DNA from: Persicitalea sp963716085
GTDB taxonomy: Bacteria > Bacteroidota > Bacteroidia > Cytophagales > Spirosomataceae
NCBI GenBank assembly: GCA_963716085.1
Contig: OY970288.1
Span: forward strand, 5,704,001-5,768,000
Length of the DNA: 64,000 nt
Reading direction: 5' to 3'
The translations under genes and the position numbers were made by a program. The notes under the pieces were generated by a model that was not told where the DNA came from, searched no databases, and saw nothing but the letters and a program-made list of their open reading frames with translations. Below are positions 1-8,776 of this stretch, one piece after another (within the stretch, counting starts at the first letter, position 1; each line of letters begins with the position of its first letter).

Positions 1-1164
1 CCCCAACACCAATTGGCGGGGGAGGTTTGTAAGTTGGTTTGTGATATGACTCACTCCGATCGGGCCGCGCTGTGCAACACCGGATCGGAAGCGGTACTGG
101 GTGCCATGCGCATCGCCCGCACGGTAACGGGCCGCTCGTTGATCGTGGCCTTCACCGGATCGTACCACGGAATCATCGATGAAGTGATCGTTCGGGGAAG
201 CAAGAAATTGAAGTCGTTTCCGGCGGCACCGGGTATCATGCCTCAATCCGTGCAGAACATGCTCATCCTGGATTACGGCACCCCCGAAAGCCTGGAAATT
301 ATCCGCGAACGGGCGGAGGAAATCGCCGCCGTGCTGGTAGAACCCGTGCAGAGTCGCCGCCCGGAGTTCCAGCCCGTTGAATTTTTGAAAGAAGTTCGTA
401 CCCTAACCGAGGCCTCTGGAATCGTCCTCATTTTCGACGAAGTCATCACCGGATTCAGGATGCATCCGGCGGGAGCACAGGGCTTGTTCGGCATTCAGGC
501 CGATTTGGCCGCGTACGGAAAAGTGGTGGGCGGAGGGTTGTCCATTGGGGTCATTGCTGGCAAGAAACAGTTTATGGATGCGCTCGACGGCGGCTTCTGG
601 GAATATGGCGATGCGTCGTTTCCGGAAGTTGGCGTCACGTATTTCGCCGGAACGTTCGTGCGTCATCCTTTGGCACTGGCTGCTTCCCAAGCTTCACTGC
701 TACACCTCAAACAGCAGGGCCCGCAGTTGCAGTGTAGCCTGGATGCCAAAGCCGAACGGCTCGCCGATGCGCTCAATGCCGAGTTGGGGCGGCGGCAATT
801 GCCCATCTCGGTGGCTCAGTTTAGCTCACTCTGGCGAATTAAGTTTCATCGGGAAATTCCTTACAGTGAGCTGTTATTTACCCTGATGCGGGAGAAAGGC
901 ATTCACATCTGGGACGGCTTTCCCTGCTTTATCACCGAGGCCATAACGGACGCTGAAATCGACCAGGTGATCCAACTCTTCCAAGAAAGCGTCGCACAAA
1001 TGGTCGAAGCTGGTTTTTTTGAGGCTGACCCCGCAGTGGCGGATAAATTGAACCAGCCACCCGCTCCGGGGGCCAGGCTGGGCCGGGATCGGGCGGGAAA
1101 TCCGGGCTGGTTTCTGGCTGACCCGGACACGCCCGGAAAATATTTGCAAATCGAAACAAAATAG
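1..1164 (+). CDS. Class III PLP aminotransferase unit of an NRPS/PKS cluster (5' truncated by window edge)
   Basis: The frame is open from base 1, so the gene begins outside the window; the TTG at 13 is only the first in-window start-like codon. The fold is that of glutamate-1-semialdehyde aminomutase / class III aminotransferases. Counting from that TTG there is a YHG motif near 51-53, the PLP-pyridine Asp in FDEVITGFR near 142, and the Schiff-base Lys in AYGKVVGGG near 170. The C-terminus carries a Pro/Gly-rich linker (ARLGRDRAGNPGWF) of the kind that joins in-line aminotransferase domains to condensation domains in hybrid assembly lines such as mycosubtilin. It probably aminates a beta-keto or aldehyde acyl intermediate before condensation (inference). 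A stop and 6 bases separate it from the NRPS gene, so the two act in trans here. Upstream carrier or ketosynthase domains are probably just left of the window. Confidence 0.85.
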   Translation, partial: PQHQLAGEVCKLVCDMTHSDRAALCNTGSEAVLGAMRIARTVTGRSLIVAFTGSYHGIIDEVIVRGSKKLKSFPAAPGIMPQSVQNMLILDYGTPESLEIIRERAEEIAAVLVEPVQSRRPEFQPVEFLKEVRTLTEASGIVLIFDEVITGFRMHPAGAQGLFGIQADLAAYGKVVGGGLSIGVIAGKKQFMDALDGGFWEYGDASFPEVGVTYFAGTFVRHPLALAASQASLLHLKQQGPQLQCSLDAKAERLADALNAELGRRQLPISVAQFSSLWRIKFHREIPYSELLFTLMREKGIHIWDGFPCFITEAITDAEIDQVIQLFQESVAQMVEAGFFEADPAVADKLNQPPAPGARLGRDRAGNPGWFLADPDTPGKYLQIETK

Positions 1165-1170
1165 ACTCCC

Positions 1171-4100
1171 ATGGTCGACGCCATTTTACCCGATAGCACC
1201 ACTACGGTAGAATTCAATCCATTTGACGGTCCCGAGATAGGTCGGCTAACGCTGACTACCGAGCCGCAGATGGAAATATGGACGGCCTGCGCATTAGGGG
1301 GCGACGATGCCAACCGGGCTTATAATGAGTCGGTTTCGTTACGCTTTCGGGGCGTTCCCGAGCGGTCGGCTCTGGAAGAATCCGTACGGAAGCTCATGAA
1401 GCGCCACGAGTCGCTGCGTTCCGCTTTCAGCGCCGATGGCCAGCGGATGATTATCTTTCAGGACTTGCCTGTTCGGGTGCAGTTCGAAGATTATACAGAA
1501 AAAAATTCTGCGGAACAGGTTCAGGCCGTAGCCGATTTCCTTCGGCAGGAGGCCGAATACTGCTTCGATCTGTTGCACGGGCCTTTGTTCAGGGCCGCTT
1601 TGTTGACGATTTCGGCGGACGATTCGTACCTGGTGCTCACCGCCCACCACATCGTCTGCGACGGCTGGTCGATGGGGATCATCATGCAGGATTTGAGCGC
1701 GTTATATTCGGCCAACGTCAAGAACCAATTCGTAGCGCTTCCTGAACCGGTTCTGTTTAAAGAATTTGCCGAAGCGCAGGCCTTATTCGAAAGCAGTCCG
1801 GAATACGCAACGATTCAAAAGTTCTGGCTCGACCAGTACCAGGAAGGCATTCCGGTGGTCGACGTGCCGACTGATTTTCCCCGACCCAAGGTTCGCACCT
1901 ACAAAAGTCATCGGTTGGATTTCGAGCTGGACAAAACGTTGGTAACCGCCCTGAAAAAGCTGGGCCGCGAAGCCGGATGCAGTTTCAACACGGTGCTGGT
2001 CACGGTTTTTGACGCCTGGCTGCACCGATTGACCGGCCAGCAGACCATCAGTTTTGGATTACCGGCCGCCGGGCAGTCCGTAACGGGCAACTACCGGCTC
2101 GTCGGGCACTGCGTCAATCTGCTGCCCCTGCGTTCGCACCTGTCGGAAGGAGCACGGCTTATCGATTTTCTTAAGCAGCGCAAAACCGAGCTGATGGACG
2201 CCTACGACCACCAGCGACTGACCTTTGGCAGTCTGTTAAAAAAACTGGCCATCGCCCGCGACCCATCGCGGATACCGCTGGTGCCGGTAATTTTCAACGT
2301 CGACATGGGCCTGGCCGACGGCGTGGATTTCCATGGATTGACTTACCAACTGCTGAGTAATCCACGGGCTTACGAAAATTTCGAGTTATTCCTCAACGCG
2401 TCTGGTTCTGAGGAGTCGATGACGCTGGAATGGTCGTACAACACGCAATTATTCAAACCCGAAACCATTCAGGCGATGATGGCTGGCTTTGAAAAGCTGC
2501 TCCGTGAAGTCACAGCAAATCCAGCGACGCAGGTCGGTGCCCTACACTGGGCTGTGCCTGATAACGCCGTGAATGTGCCAGTTCAAGGAAAAACGCCAGT
2601 TGAGGAAAAATCGACGCCCGCCTCGGAACAACAGCCCCTTCACCAGCTACTGGCCCAAACCGCCGCCCGGTTCCCGGAAAAAATTGCCCTCGAATTTCAG
2701 CAGCAGAAGCTGACGTACCAGCGTTTGCACGAAACAGCCAACCAGTTGGCTGCGTACCTGGCGGAGAAAGGCCTCCAAAAAGGCGACATCGTCGGGGTGG
2801 CCCTCGACCGCTCGCCCGAAATGCTAATCTCGCTGCTCGCCATTCTGAAAGCCGGGGCAGCATACCTCCCCCTTGACCCCGCCTACCCCCACGACCGGCT
2901 TACTTTCATGCTGACCGATTCATCGGCCCGGATGGTCATTACGTCGCAAAAATATGCGGGTCGGCTGGATGTTCCCGTAATCGAAGTGGAAGTGGAAAAG
3001 GCATTGGCCGAATCATCCGGGTTGCCCACCAGCGAGCCGAACTCCTCGACCGGAGGCAACGATGTAGCTTACATCTTGTACACTTCCGGCTCGACGGGTA
3101 AGCCGAAAGGGGTTTTGATCGAGCATCGCAATCTGGTCAATTTGCTCACCAGCATGATCGACTGGCCGGGAATCACGCCGGACGACCGCCTGCTGGCGGT
3201 CACCACGATTTCGTTCGACATTGCTGGCTTGGAACTGTTTCTGCCGCTGCTGGTTGGCGCAACGCTCGTACTGGCCGATGCCGAAACAACCCGCGATGGC
3301 CGTCTGCTGCTGGAGGCCGTTCAAAATGAGCAAATCTCGCTTATTCAGGCCACGCCCGCTACTTACAAAATGATGCTAGGGGCGGGTTGGGAAACGCCCC
3401 TGCCGCTGAAAGTACTGTGCTGCGGGGAAGCTTTGGCGAAAGATCTGGCCGAGAAGCTGGCGGCGCGTTGTGCCTCGCTGTGGAACATGTACGGCCCCAC
3501 GGAAACGACCATTTACTCAACCGGCAAACAGATCCTTCCGACTGATAGCCTCATTACCATCGGCCGACCCATTCAAAACACTCAGGTGCACATTCTGGAT
3601 GAGGCCGGAAAGCAGTTGGGCATTGGGTCGGTGGGCGAAATCACCATTGCCGGGCGGGGTGTGGCGCGCGGGTACCACAACCGACCCGAACTGAACGCGG
3701 AAAAGTTTGTAAAAAACCCGTTTGGCGATGGGCTGCTGTACCGCACCGGTGACTTGGGCAAATGGACGCCCAACGGCGAGATTCATTGTCTGGGCCGAAT
3801 GGATCAGCAGGTCAAGATCAGGGGGTACCGCATCGAATTGGGGGAGGTCGCCCACGCTATACTACAGAATAACGACATCGGGGATGCCGTGGTGGTGGCC
3901 CGCGAGGATCGGCCCGGCAATCCGCAGTTGGTCGCGTATGTGGTGCCAGACACTACCCACAATGGGAACAAAGCGCCAGAGTGGCGCGAACGCTGGAATA
4001 ACATCTACAATATGGGCGTTCAGCGTGAACAGAACTTGTCGTTGGAAGATCAGAACCTTGACCTGGCGATTGTCGAACAGCTCAGCGATCGGAAGGACAT

Positions 4101-5445
4101 TCGGCAACAGGCCGACGAATGGCTGGGGCAGTCGATCGAACGCATCAAGGCCCTGAAAGCGCAGCGTATTATGGAGGTTGGCTGTGGGGCGGGTCAGTTG
4201 CTGTTTGCGCTGGCCCCTGACGTAAAGCAATACGTCGCCACCGACTACTCGCAGACCGCTATTGATAAACTGACCGAAAAAATCGGAGGACAAGCCGACG
4301 CATTCCGACACGTACGGGTCCAAAACGGCATGGCCGACGACTTTTCCATTTTGGGTTCATCAAGGGTTGACCTGGTACTGATCCATAGCGTCGCCCAGTA
4401 CTTTCCCGACACCGCTTATTGTATCGATGTTATCAGAAATGCCGTAGAAGTCACAGCGGCGGGAGGTTGCATTTTTATTGGCGACATGCAGGCCAAGCAT
4501 ACGCTCTGGATGCACCACGCCTACGATCAATTGCAGCGTTCGTCCGGCGAAAAGACGCTGGCACAATTTCGGCAGACGGTCGATCGGCGGGTTCTGATGG
4601 AGGACGAATTCCTGGCCGACCCGGCGTTCTTCTACGCGCTGCCGCATCTTATCCCTGGCATTTCGGCCGTCGACATTCAATTGCGGCGGGGGAAGCACCT
4701 GAATGAAACGACCAAATATCACTACGATGTCTGGCTCTACGTCGGTGATCCGCCCCCAACAGTGGCCGCTGCAATCGAAATCGATGGGCGGGGCGTTTCG
4801 CCGGCTGCCGTGGAGCAGGATCTCCGGGCAAATCCCCGGGCGGTGGTTCGGGTGAATAACCTTTTCAACGCACGGACCGCCCCGGATTTTGCCCTAAAAC
4901 AATCAATGACCCAACCAGGTGGCGAAACGACGATTGGGGTTATAAAAGAACAATTGGCAGATTCTTCCGTCGGCATCGACCCTAATCTGTTTTGGCAGTT
5001 GGGGGAATCGCTCGGCTATCGGGTATTCAATCGTTGGGTATCCGATGGTTTGGATAATCTTTTCGAGGTGGTACTTATTCCTAAGTCGCTGCCAAACTGT
5101 ATACCGGAGCCACCGCTGGGAATGACGATTCGGGAAGCGGCCATCGAATCATTCGCCCGCAATCCTTACAAGCCCCTTCCCACCGCGTCGAGAGAGCAGG
5201 TACGGCGGTGGAAACAGTGGGTGAAAGACCTGTTGCCCGAATACATGGTGCCGACCGAGTTCGTGGCATTGTCCCAACTGCCGCTAACGCCCAATGGCAA
5301 AATCGACCGGAAGGCGCTTCCCATACCGGAAAATGAAAGTCGGGCGACGGATCCGGCGGTCGCTCAGCCACGAACCAGAGAGGAGGACTTGGTGGCGGCT
5401 ATCTGGTCGGAGGTACTTCGAGCTCGAAGCGATCGACGACCATGA
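1171..5445 (+). CDS. Non-ribosomal peptide synthetase, C-A-methyltransferase-(PCP), frameshifted at 3' end
   Basis: Module order by residue: condensation domain about 25-460 with intact HHIVCDG (159-165); adenylation domain from about 485 with YTSGSTGKPKG (637-647), YGPTETT and YRTGDL; a methyltransferase inserted between the adenylation core motifs A8 and A9 (about 935-1330) with a SAM loop EVGCGAG (1002-1008), the usual place for N-methyltransferases; then A10 NGKIDRKALP. My by-eye specificity positions read D-I-L-Q-L-C-M-I-Y-K, nearest to the published glycine code, so a small amino acid, possibly N-methylated, is a weak guess. The frame ends at a TGA just after the PCP begins; the rest of PCP plus thioesterase continues in the next frame from about 5417, so the intact gene would be 1171-6430. 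It sits between the aminotransferase and an Sfp-type transferase, all on one strand. Confidence 0.93.
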   Translation: MVDAILPDSTTTVEFNPFDGPEIGRLTLTTEPQMEIWTACALGGDDANRAYNESVSLRFRGVPERSALEESVRKLMKRHESLRSAFSADGQRMIIFQDLPVRVQFEDYTEKNSAEQVQAVADFLRQEAEYCFDLLHGPLFRAALLTISADDSYLVLTAHHIVCDGWSMGIIMQDLSALYSANVKNQFVALPEPVLFKEFAEAQALFESSPEYATIQKFWLDQYQEGIPVVDVPTDFPRPKVRTYKSHRLDFELDKTLVTALKKLGREAGCSFNTVLVTVFDAWLHRLTGQQTISFGLPAAGQSVTGNYRLVGHCVNLLPLRSHLSEGARLIDFLKQRKTELMDAYDHQRLTFGSLLKKLAIARDPSRIPLVPVIFNVDMGLADGVDFHGLTYQLLSNPRAYENFELFLNASGSEESMTLEWSYNTQLFKPETIQAMMAGFEKLLREVTANPATQVGALHWAVPDNAVNVPVQGKTPVEEKSTPASEQQPLHQLLAQTAARFPEKIALEFQQQKLTYQRLHETANQLAAYLAEKGLQKGDIVGVALDRSPEMLISLLAILKAGAAYLPLDPAYPHDRLTFMLTDSSARMVITSQKYAGRLDVPVIEVEVEKALAESSGLPTSEPNSSTGGNDVAYILYTSGSTGKPKGVLIEHRNLVNLLTSMIDWPGITPDDRLLAVTTISFDIAGLELFLPLLVGATLVLADAETTRDGRLLLEAVQNEQISLIQATPATYKMMLGAGWETPLPLKVLCCGEALAKDLAEKLAARCASLWNMYGPTETTIYSTGKQILPTDSLITIGRPIQNTQVHILDEAGKQLGIGSVGEITIAGRGVARGYHNRPELNAEKFVKNPFGDGLLYRTGDLGKWTPNGEIHCLGRMDQQVKIRGYRIELGEVAHAILQNNDIGDAVVVAREDRPGNPQLVAYVVPDTTHNGNKAPEWRERWNNIYNMGVQREQNLSLEDQNLDLAIVEQLSDRKDIRQQADEWLGQSIERIKALKAQRIMEVGCGAGQLLFALAPDVKQYVATDYSQTAIDKLTEKIGGQADAFRHVRVQNGMADDFSILGSSRVDLVLIHSVAQYFPDTAYCIDVIRNAVEVTAAGGCIFIGDMQAKHTLWMHHAYDQLQRSSGEKTLAQFRQTVDRRVLMEDEFLADPAFFYALPHLIPGISAVDIQLRRGKHLNETTKYHYDVWLYVGDPPPTVAAAIEIDGRGVSPAAVEQDLRANPRAVVRVNNLFNARTAPDFALKQSMTQPGGETTIGVIKEQLADSSVGIDPNLFWQLGESLGYRVFNRWVSDGLDNLFEVVLIPKSLPNCIPEPPLGMTIREAAIESFARNPYKPLPTASREQVRRWKQWVKDLLPEYMVPTEFVALSQLPLTPNGKIDRKALPIPENESRATDPAVAQPRTREEDLVAAIWSEVLRARSDRRP

Positions 5446-6430
5446 CGACTTTTTCGAGCTGGGTGGACACTCGCTGATTGCCGTGCAGATCATGGCCCGA
5501 ATCGAAAAAGAAACCGGAAAACGGCTTCCGCTTTCCACTCTCTTCGAATATCCGACTGTTCACAAATTAGCCGCCTTGCTGCAGACTGACAAGAAACCCA
5601 CCACTTGGAAATCGCTGGTGCCCATAAACCCGACAGGCACCAAGATGCCGATTTACTTCGTCCACGGCGATGGCTTGAATCTGATGAATTTCAACGGCGT
5701 ATCCAATAAAATGGATCCGGATCAGCCGGTCTATGGTTTCCAGGGCCGTGGGCTCGATGCCGAAGATGAGCTACTGGACCGGGTGGAAGAGATGGCGGCT
5801 TTCTACGTCAGCGAACTGCTTGAACACAATCCGGCGGGACCTTATGCGCTGGCTGGTTATTCGTTCGGGGGGTACATCGTCGTAGAAATGGCCCGTATTC
5901 TCATTGCCATGAAAAAGGACGTTCGGCTGATAGGGATGTTAGACACTGATGCGGAAATCGTGCTTCCCAATGCGTTCGACGCCAATAATGTTTTCAAGCG
6001 CATTCGGCGTCAGTTCCCCAAATTGCTTTGGTTGATTCGTTCATTCATTAGTGATCCCGCGCAGACGACTGCTTATCAGAAAGGCTTTTTTTTGAGAAAA
6101 GTCAATGATTTGAAGAAAGTCATGGGCATAGCCAAGGAACCGGAGTCGAATGACGAATTGGGAGACTTGTCCCTCATCAAGGCAAAAGTCGTAGACGCGT
6201 ACCGAAACTACAGCATCAAACCTTTTGACGGTCACGTTACCTTATTTCGAGCCAAAAAACGCCCTTACTTTGTCGTTGATTTTGTCTTTTTGGGCTGGAG
6301 AAAATACGCACTCAAAGGGGTGACGATTTATGAGATGCCCGGCGATCACGCCACAATGTTCGACGCGTCCAACGACCAAGAAACTGCTCAAATCATACAA
6401 AGGGCCCTAGACGAAAGTGTCGAGAAGTAA
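5417..6430 (+). pseudogene. Frameshifted continuation of the NRPS: peptidyl carrier protein plus terminal thioesterase
   Basis: The open frame here runs from 5294 to 6430, but only from about 5417 does it read as sense protein. It begins inside a carrier domain (DDFFELGGHSL, with the Ser that receives phosphopantetheine) and continues into a type I thioesterase: GYSFGG nucleophile elbow, the Asp of GMLDTDAE, and a His in PGDHATMF. The thioesterase would release the finished chain by hydrolysis or cyclisation. Dropping one C near 5419 joins the frames as ...SEV-L-E-L-E-AIDDHDDFF, a normal PCP start, so this is one gene broken by a +1 insertion or an assembly error. If translated separately, a GTG or ATG near 5492-5504 would give a thioesterase with a headless carrier domain. 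PPTase follows after 14 bases. Confidence 0.85.
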
Positions 6431-6444
6431 AACCTTATTTTTCC

Positions 6445-7254
6445 ATGAAAGCTTCCAGCCAAGATGTAGATAAAAAACCTAGTGCTGGTTCAGTTCTGTG
6501 CAAAGACTACGAGCGTGCTGAATGGCTGGATTGGACGAATTGCCCCTACCAGGATGAGGTAGCGGTATTTAGATTTTTCCTCGCAGAAGCCACAACTCTG
6601 CAACTGGATTGGCCCGCACTGCTTCATCCCAACGAAATCATGCGGGGAGAACGATACCATCGAAGTGGTGACCGCTTGCGTTCGCTTTGTACCAGAAGCC
6701 TTTTGAGAATTCTGGTTGGAAAATACACCAATCAAGACCCGTTAGCCATTCGTCTGACAAAGGGGGCAAGGAACAAACCTGAATTACCGGATAATCCTGA
6801 GTGGCACCTCAATGCCACGCATTCGGGCGACTGGATTCTGCTGTCTGTTGGCAAGTCCAGCGTAGGGGTCGATGTCGAGGAAATAAAACCTGACTTTGGT
6901 TTTGAAGACGTGATTCCCACCAGCTTCAGTACTCAAGAGCGACAGTACATCGAAGCTGATGGAAATGCACCCAACCGTTTTTATGAATTATGGACCAGGA
7001 AAGAAGCATTTGTAAAGGCAATCGGTAGCGGTATCGATGAAACTTTCTCCCAAATTCCGTCCCTGACTGGACTTCACGAATTGGGGAATGCCCGATTTGC
7101 GGCGGCCGGAAAGTGGATAACTGATAGCTTTCACGTTGCCAAGGGATATTCCGCCGCCATCGCGTACGGTTATTCTTCTGGACAACCCGTGTTTTACACA
7201 CTTGACCCAAATGTTTTCACGCTTCAAAATAAACCTTCTGAGCGCCGTAGCTGA
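6445..7254 (+). CDS. 4'-phosphopantetheinyl transferase, Sfp type
   Basis: This enzyme moves phosphopantetheine from CoA onto the Ser of carrier domains, activating the adjacent NRPS. At 269 residues it has the length of the Sfp/AcpT family. The magnesium-binding signature is visible as GVDVEEI followed about 40 residues later by WTRKEAFVKAIGSG, and the substrate-binding stretch HLNATHSGDW lies just before. The ATG lies 14 bases after the thioesterase stop, which suggests co-transcription with the biosynthetic genes and a dedicated role. It ends 13 bases from the convergent lipoprotein gene. No terminator hairpin is obvious between them. Confidence 0.92.
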   Translation: MKASSQDVDKKPSAGSVLCKDYERAEWLDWTNCPYQDEVAVFRFFLAEATTLQLDWPALLHPNEIMRGERYHRSGDRLRSLCTRSLLRILVGKYTNQDPLAIRLTKGARNKPELPDNPEWHLNATHSGDWILLSVGKSSVGVDVEEIKPDFGFEDVIPTSFSTQERQYIEADGNAPNRFYELWTRKEAFVKAIGSGIDETFSQIPSLTGLHELGNARFAAAGKWITDSFHVAKGYSAAIAYGYSSGQPVFYTLDPNVFTLQNKPSERRS

Positions 7255-7267
7255 AAGCAGCATTCAC

Positions 7268-8611
7268 CTACTCGATCATGATGGCACGGTGATACCGCAC
7301 GCTCGTCACTATCTTGCCCTCGTTGTTCTTCGTGCTGTATTTCACCTCGTAACGGCCCGGTGGGATATCCGAAGGAATTTTAAATAAGGGCCGGAAAAAC
7401 AACAGTCCGCCCGCGAGTTCTCCCCCGTTGTCCAATATCACCTCTTTTCTGGTATTGACCTCCGTCAGGATGAGCTTCACGTAGTCCCAGGAATTGACAT
7501 TGTCTGTGAGTGTGATCGCAATAATTCGCTGCCCCCTTTTGAATGTAGCGGTTGGCCTGAGATAACCCAAACGATTTACCGTGTAGCTCTGCGAGCTGTC
7601 ACTGAGGGAGTATAAACGAGACAAGTCTGGCGCATCCTGTACGATGAGTAGGTTGTCGATGCCAAAAATGCCTGTTTCATTTGACAGCTTTCCGTCGATA
7701 TAGATTTCTGTCAGGTAGTTGCCTTTGGGCAGTTCTACTGGCAGGGAAGCTGTCAGGGTTACCGGGTTTTTGGGGATAAGCGCGAATTTTTGTGGCGGGC
7801 TAAAATCATTGCTCAGTACTAGCTGGTAATTGTGATCCGGAAGGAAATTTTGGCCATAGAAGTTTGCCACCCGATTATCGCCATTTAGGATTAAAGCACT
7901 CCCGTTTATTGCCAGAGCTGGCTCTCCGTAAATCACCCGAAAAACATCCGGCCCAACATACGCTTCACCGCGCCGAATGAGGACGAACTCGTAATCGCCC
8001 GCATCCAGAAACGTGGGGAGTTCGACATCCACCAGGGTAGGCGCTCCGTCTTGCGCGGGCGGCCTTAGGCTTACTTCTTCCCGGTGAACTACTTTCCCCG
8101 TCTTCTTATCCAGCAACCGAAAAGGGAGCGAGTCACTCGGCGTTGCTCTTCCAATAGTCCCCCAGTTTTTGACCGATAGAGTGACGTAATTTTTAGCTCC
8201 GGAGGGCGTGTAGAGGTACGGCTCTCCCTTAGTCAGGATTTCTAACGGCTTGGCCGGAATCACTTCAATGATCTGGTCTCCTAAATTTATCCAGCGATCA
8301 CCGAGGTGTACTTGCCGACCTTCGTAGATAATCTCGTTGCCTTTCCAGCCGTCTTCTATTGCCTGGGGTTTAGCCAGCGTTTTCTCCCAATCGCGGAAGA
8401 ATACTTTGATTCGATTGCCGCCCTGGTAATCAGCCGGGAGCTGCACCCTAATCGTTCCGTTCTGTTTGGTGTCGATGTTCTCCTGGGGAACACCCTCGAT
8501 CCTGAACTCGTAGAGGCCATTTCGCTCCAAATAAGTGGGAGGCGTTTCTTCTTTCTTGCATCCCAGCAAGACGAAGAGAATGAGTAAGTAGCTGAATCCG
8601 GCTTTTGTCAT
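7268..8611 (-). CDS. Hypothetical lipoprotein with Ig/TIG-like repeats
   Basis: The 447-residue product starts with a lipoprotein signal (LLILFVLLGC followed by KKEE), so it is probably anchored to a membrane by its lipidated Cys. The rest has the rhythm of several beta-sandwich domains of about 90-110 residues each (for example around GEPYLYTPSGAKNYVTLSV, GEPALAINGSALILNG and FKRGQRIIAITLTDN), similar to the IPT/TIG-type domains seen in Bacteroidota surface lipoproteins. There are no catalytic motifs I can name. It stands alone: convergent with the NRPS cluster downstream, and separated by 165 bases from the flavoprotein upstream on the same strand. Function unknown. Confidence 0.7.
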   Translation of the reverse strand: MTKAGFSYLLILFVLLGCKKEETPPTYLERNGLYEFRIEGVPQENIDTKQNGTIRVQLPADYQGGNRIKVFFRDWEKTLAKPQAIEDGWKGNEIIYEGRQVHLGDRWINLGDQIIEVIPAKPLEILTKGEPYLYTPSGAKNYVTLSVKNWGTIGRATPSDSLPFRLLDKKTGKVVHREEVSLRPPAQDGAPTLVDVELPTFLDAGDYEFVLIRRGEAYVGPDVFRVIYGEPALAINGSALILNGDNRVANFYGQNFLPDHNYQLVLSNDFSPPQKFALIPKNPVTLTASLPVELPKGNYLTEIYIDGKLSNETGIFGIDNLLIVQDAPDLSRLYSLSDSSQSYTVNRLGYLRPTATFKRGQRIIAITLTDNVNSWDYVKLILTEVNTRKEVILDNGGELAGGLLFFRPLFKIPSDIPPGRYEVKYSTKNNEGKIVTSVRYHRAIMIE

Positions 8612-8776
8612 GGCTGAATTGGTTTGGCTGATTGTCGATCGAGAAATGAAACCAACTGTGTCGAAAACGACCGCCTTGTCTTCGAAATTACAAATGAGTC
8701 GCTGGCGCAGCGCTGTCTCTCAGGCTCATTGATACGGTGGTCGGGCAAAAGGTAAGTGGTGCAATAGGGTTGCTGT

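Noticed and set aside
5413..5425. Programmed +1 frameshift like the CUU-UGA site of prfB
   Set aside because: CUU is present but followed by a sense codon CGA, and there is no Shine-Dalgarno-like stimulator; mutation or sequencing error is simpler.
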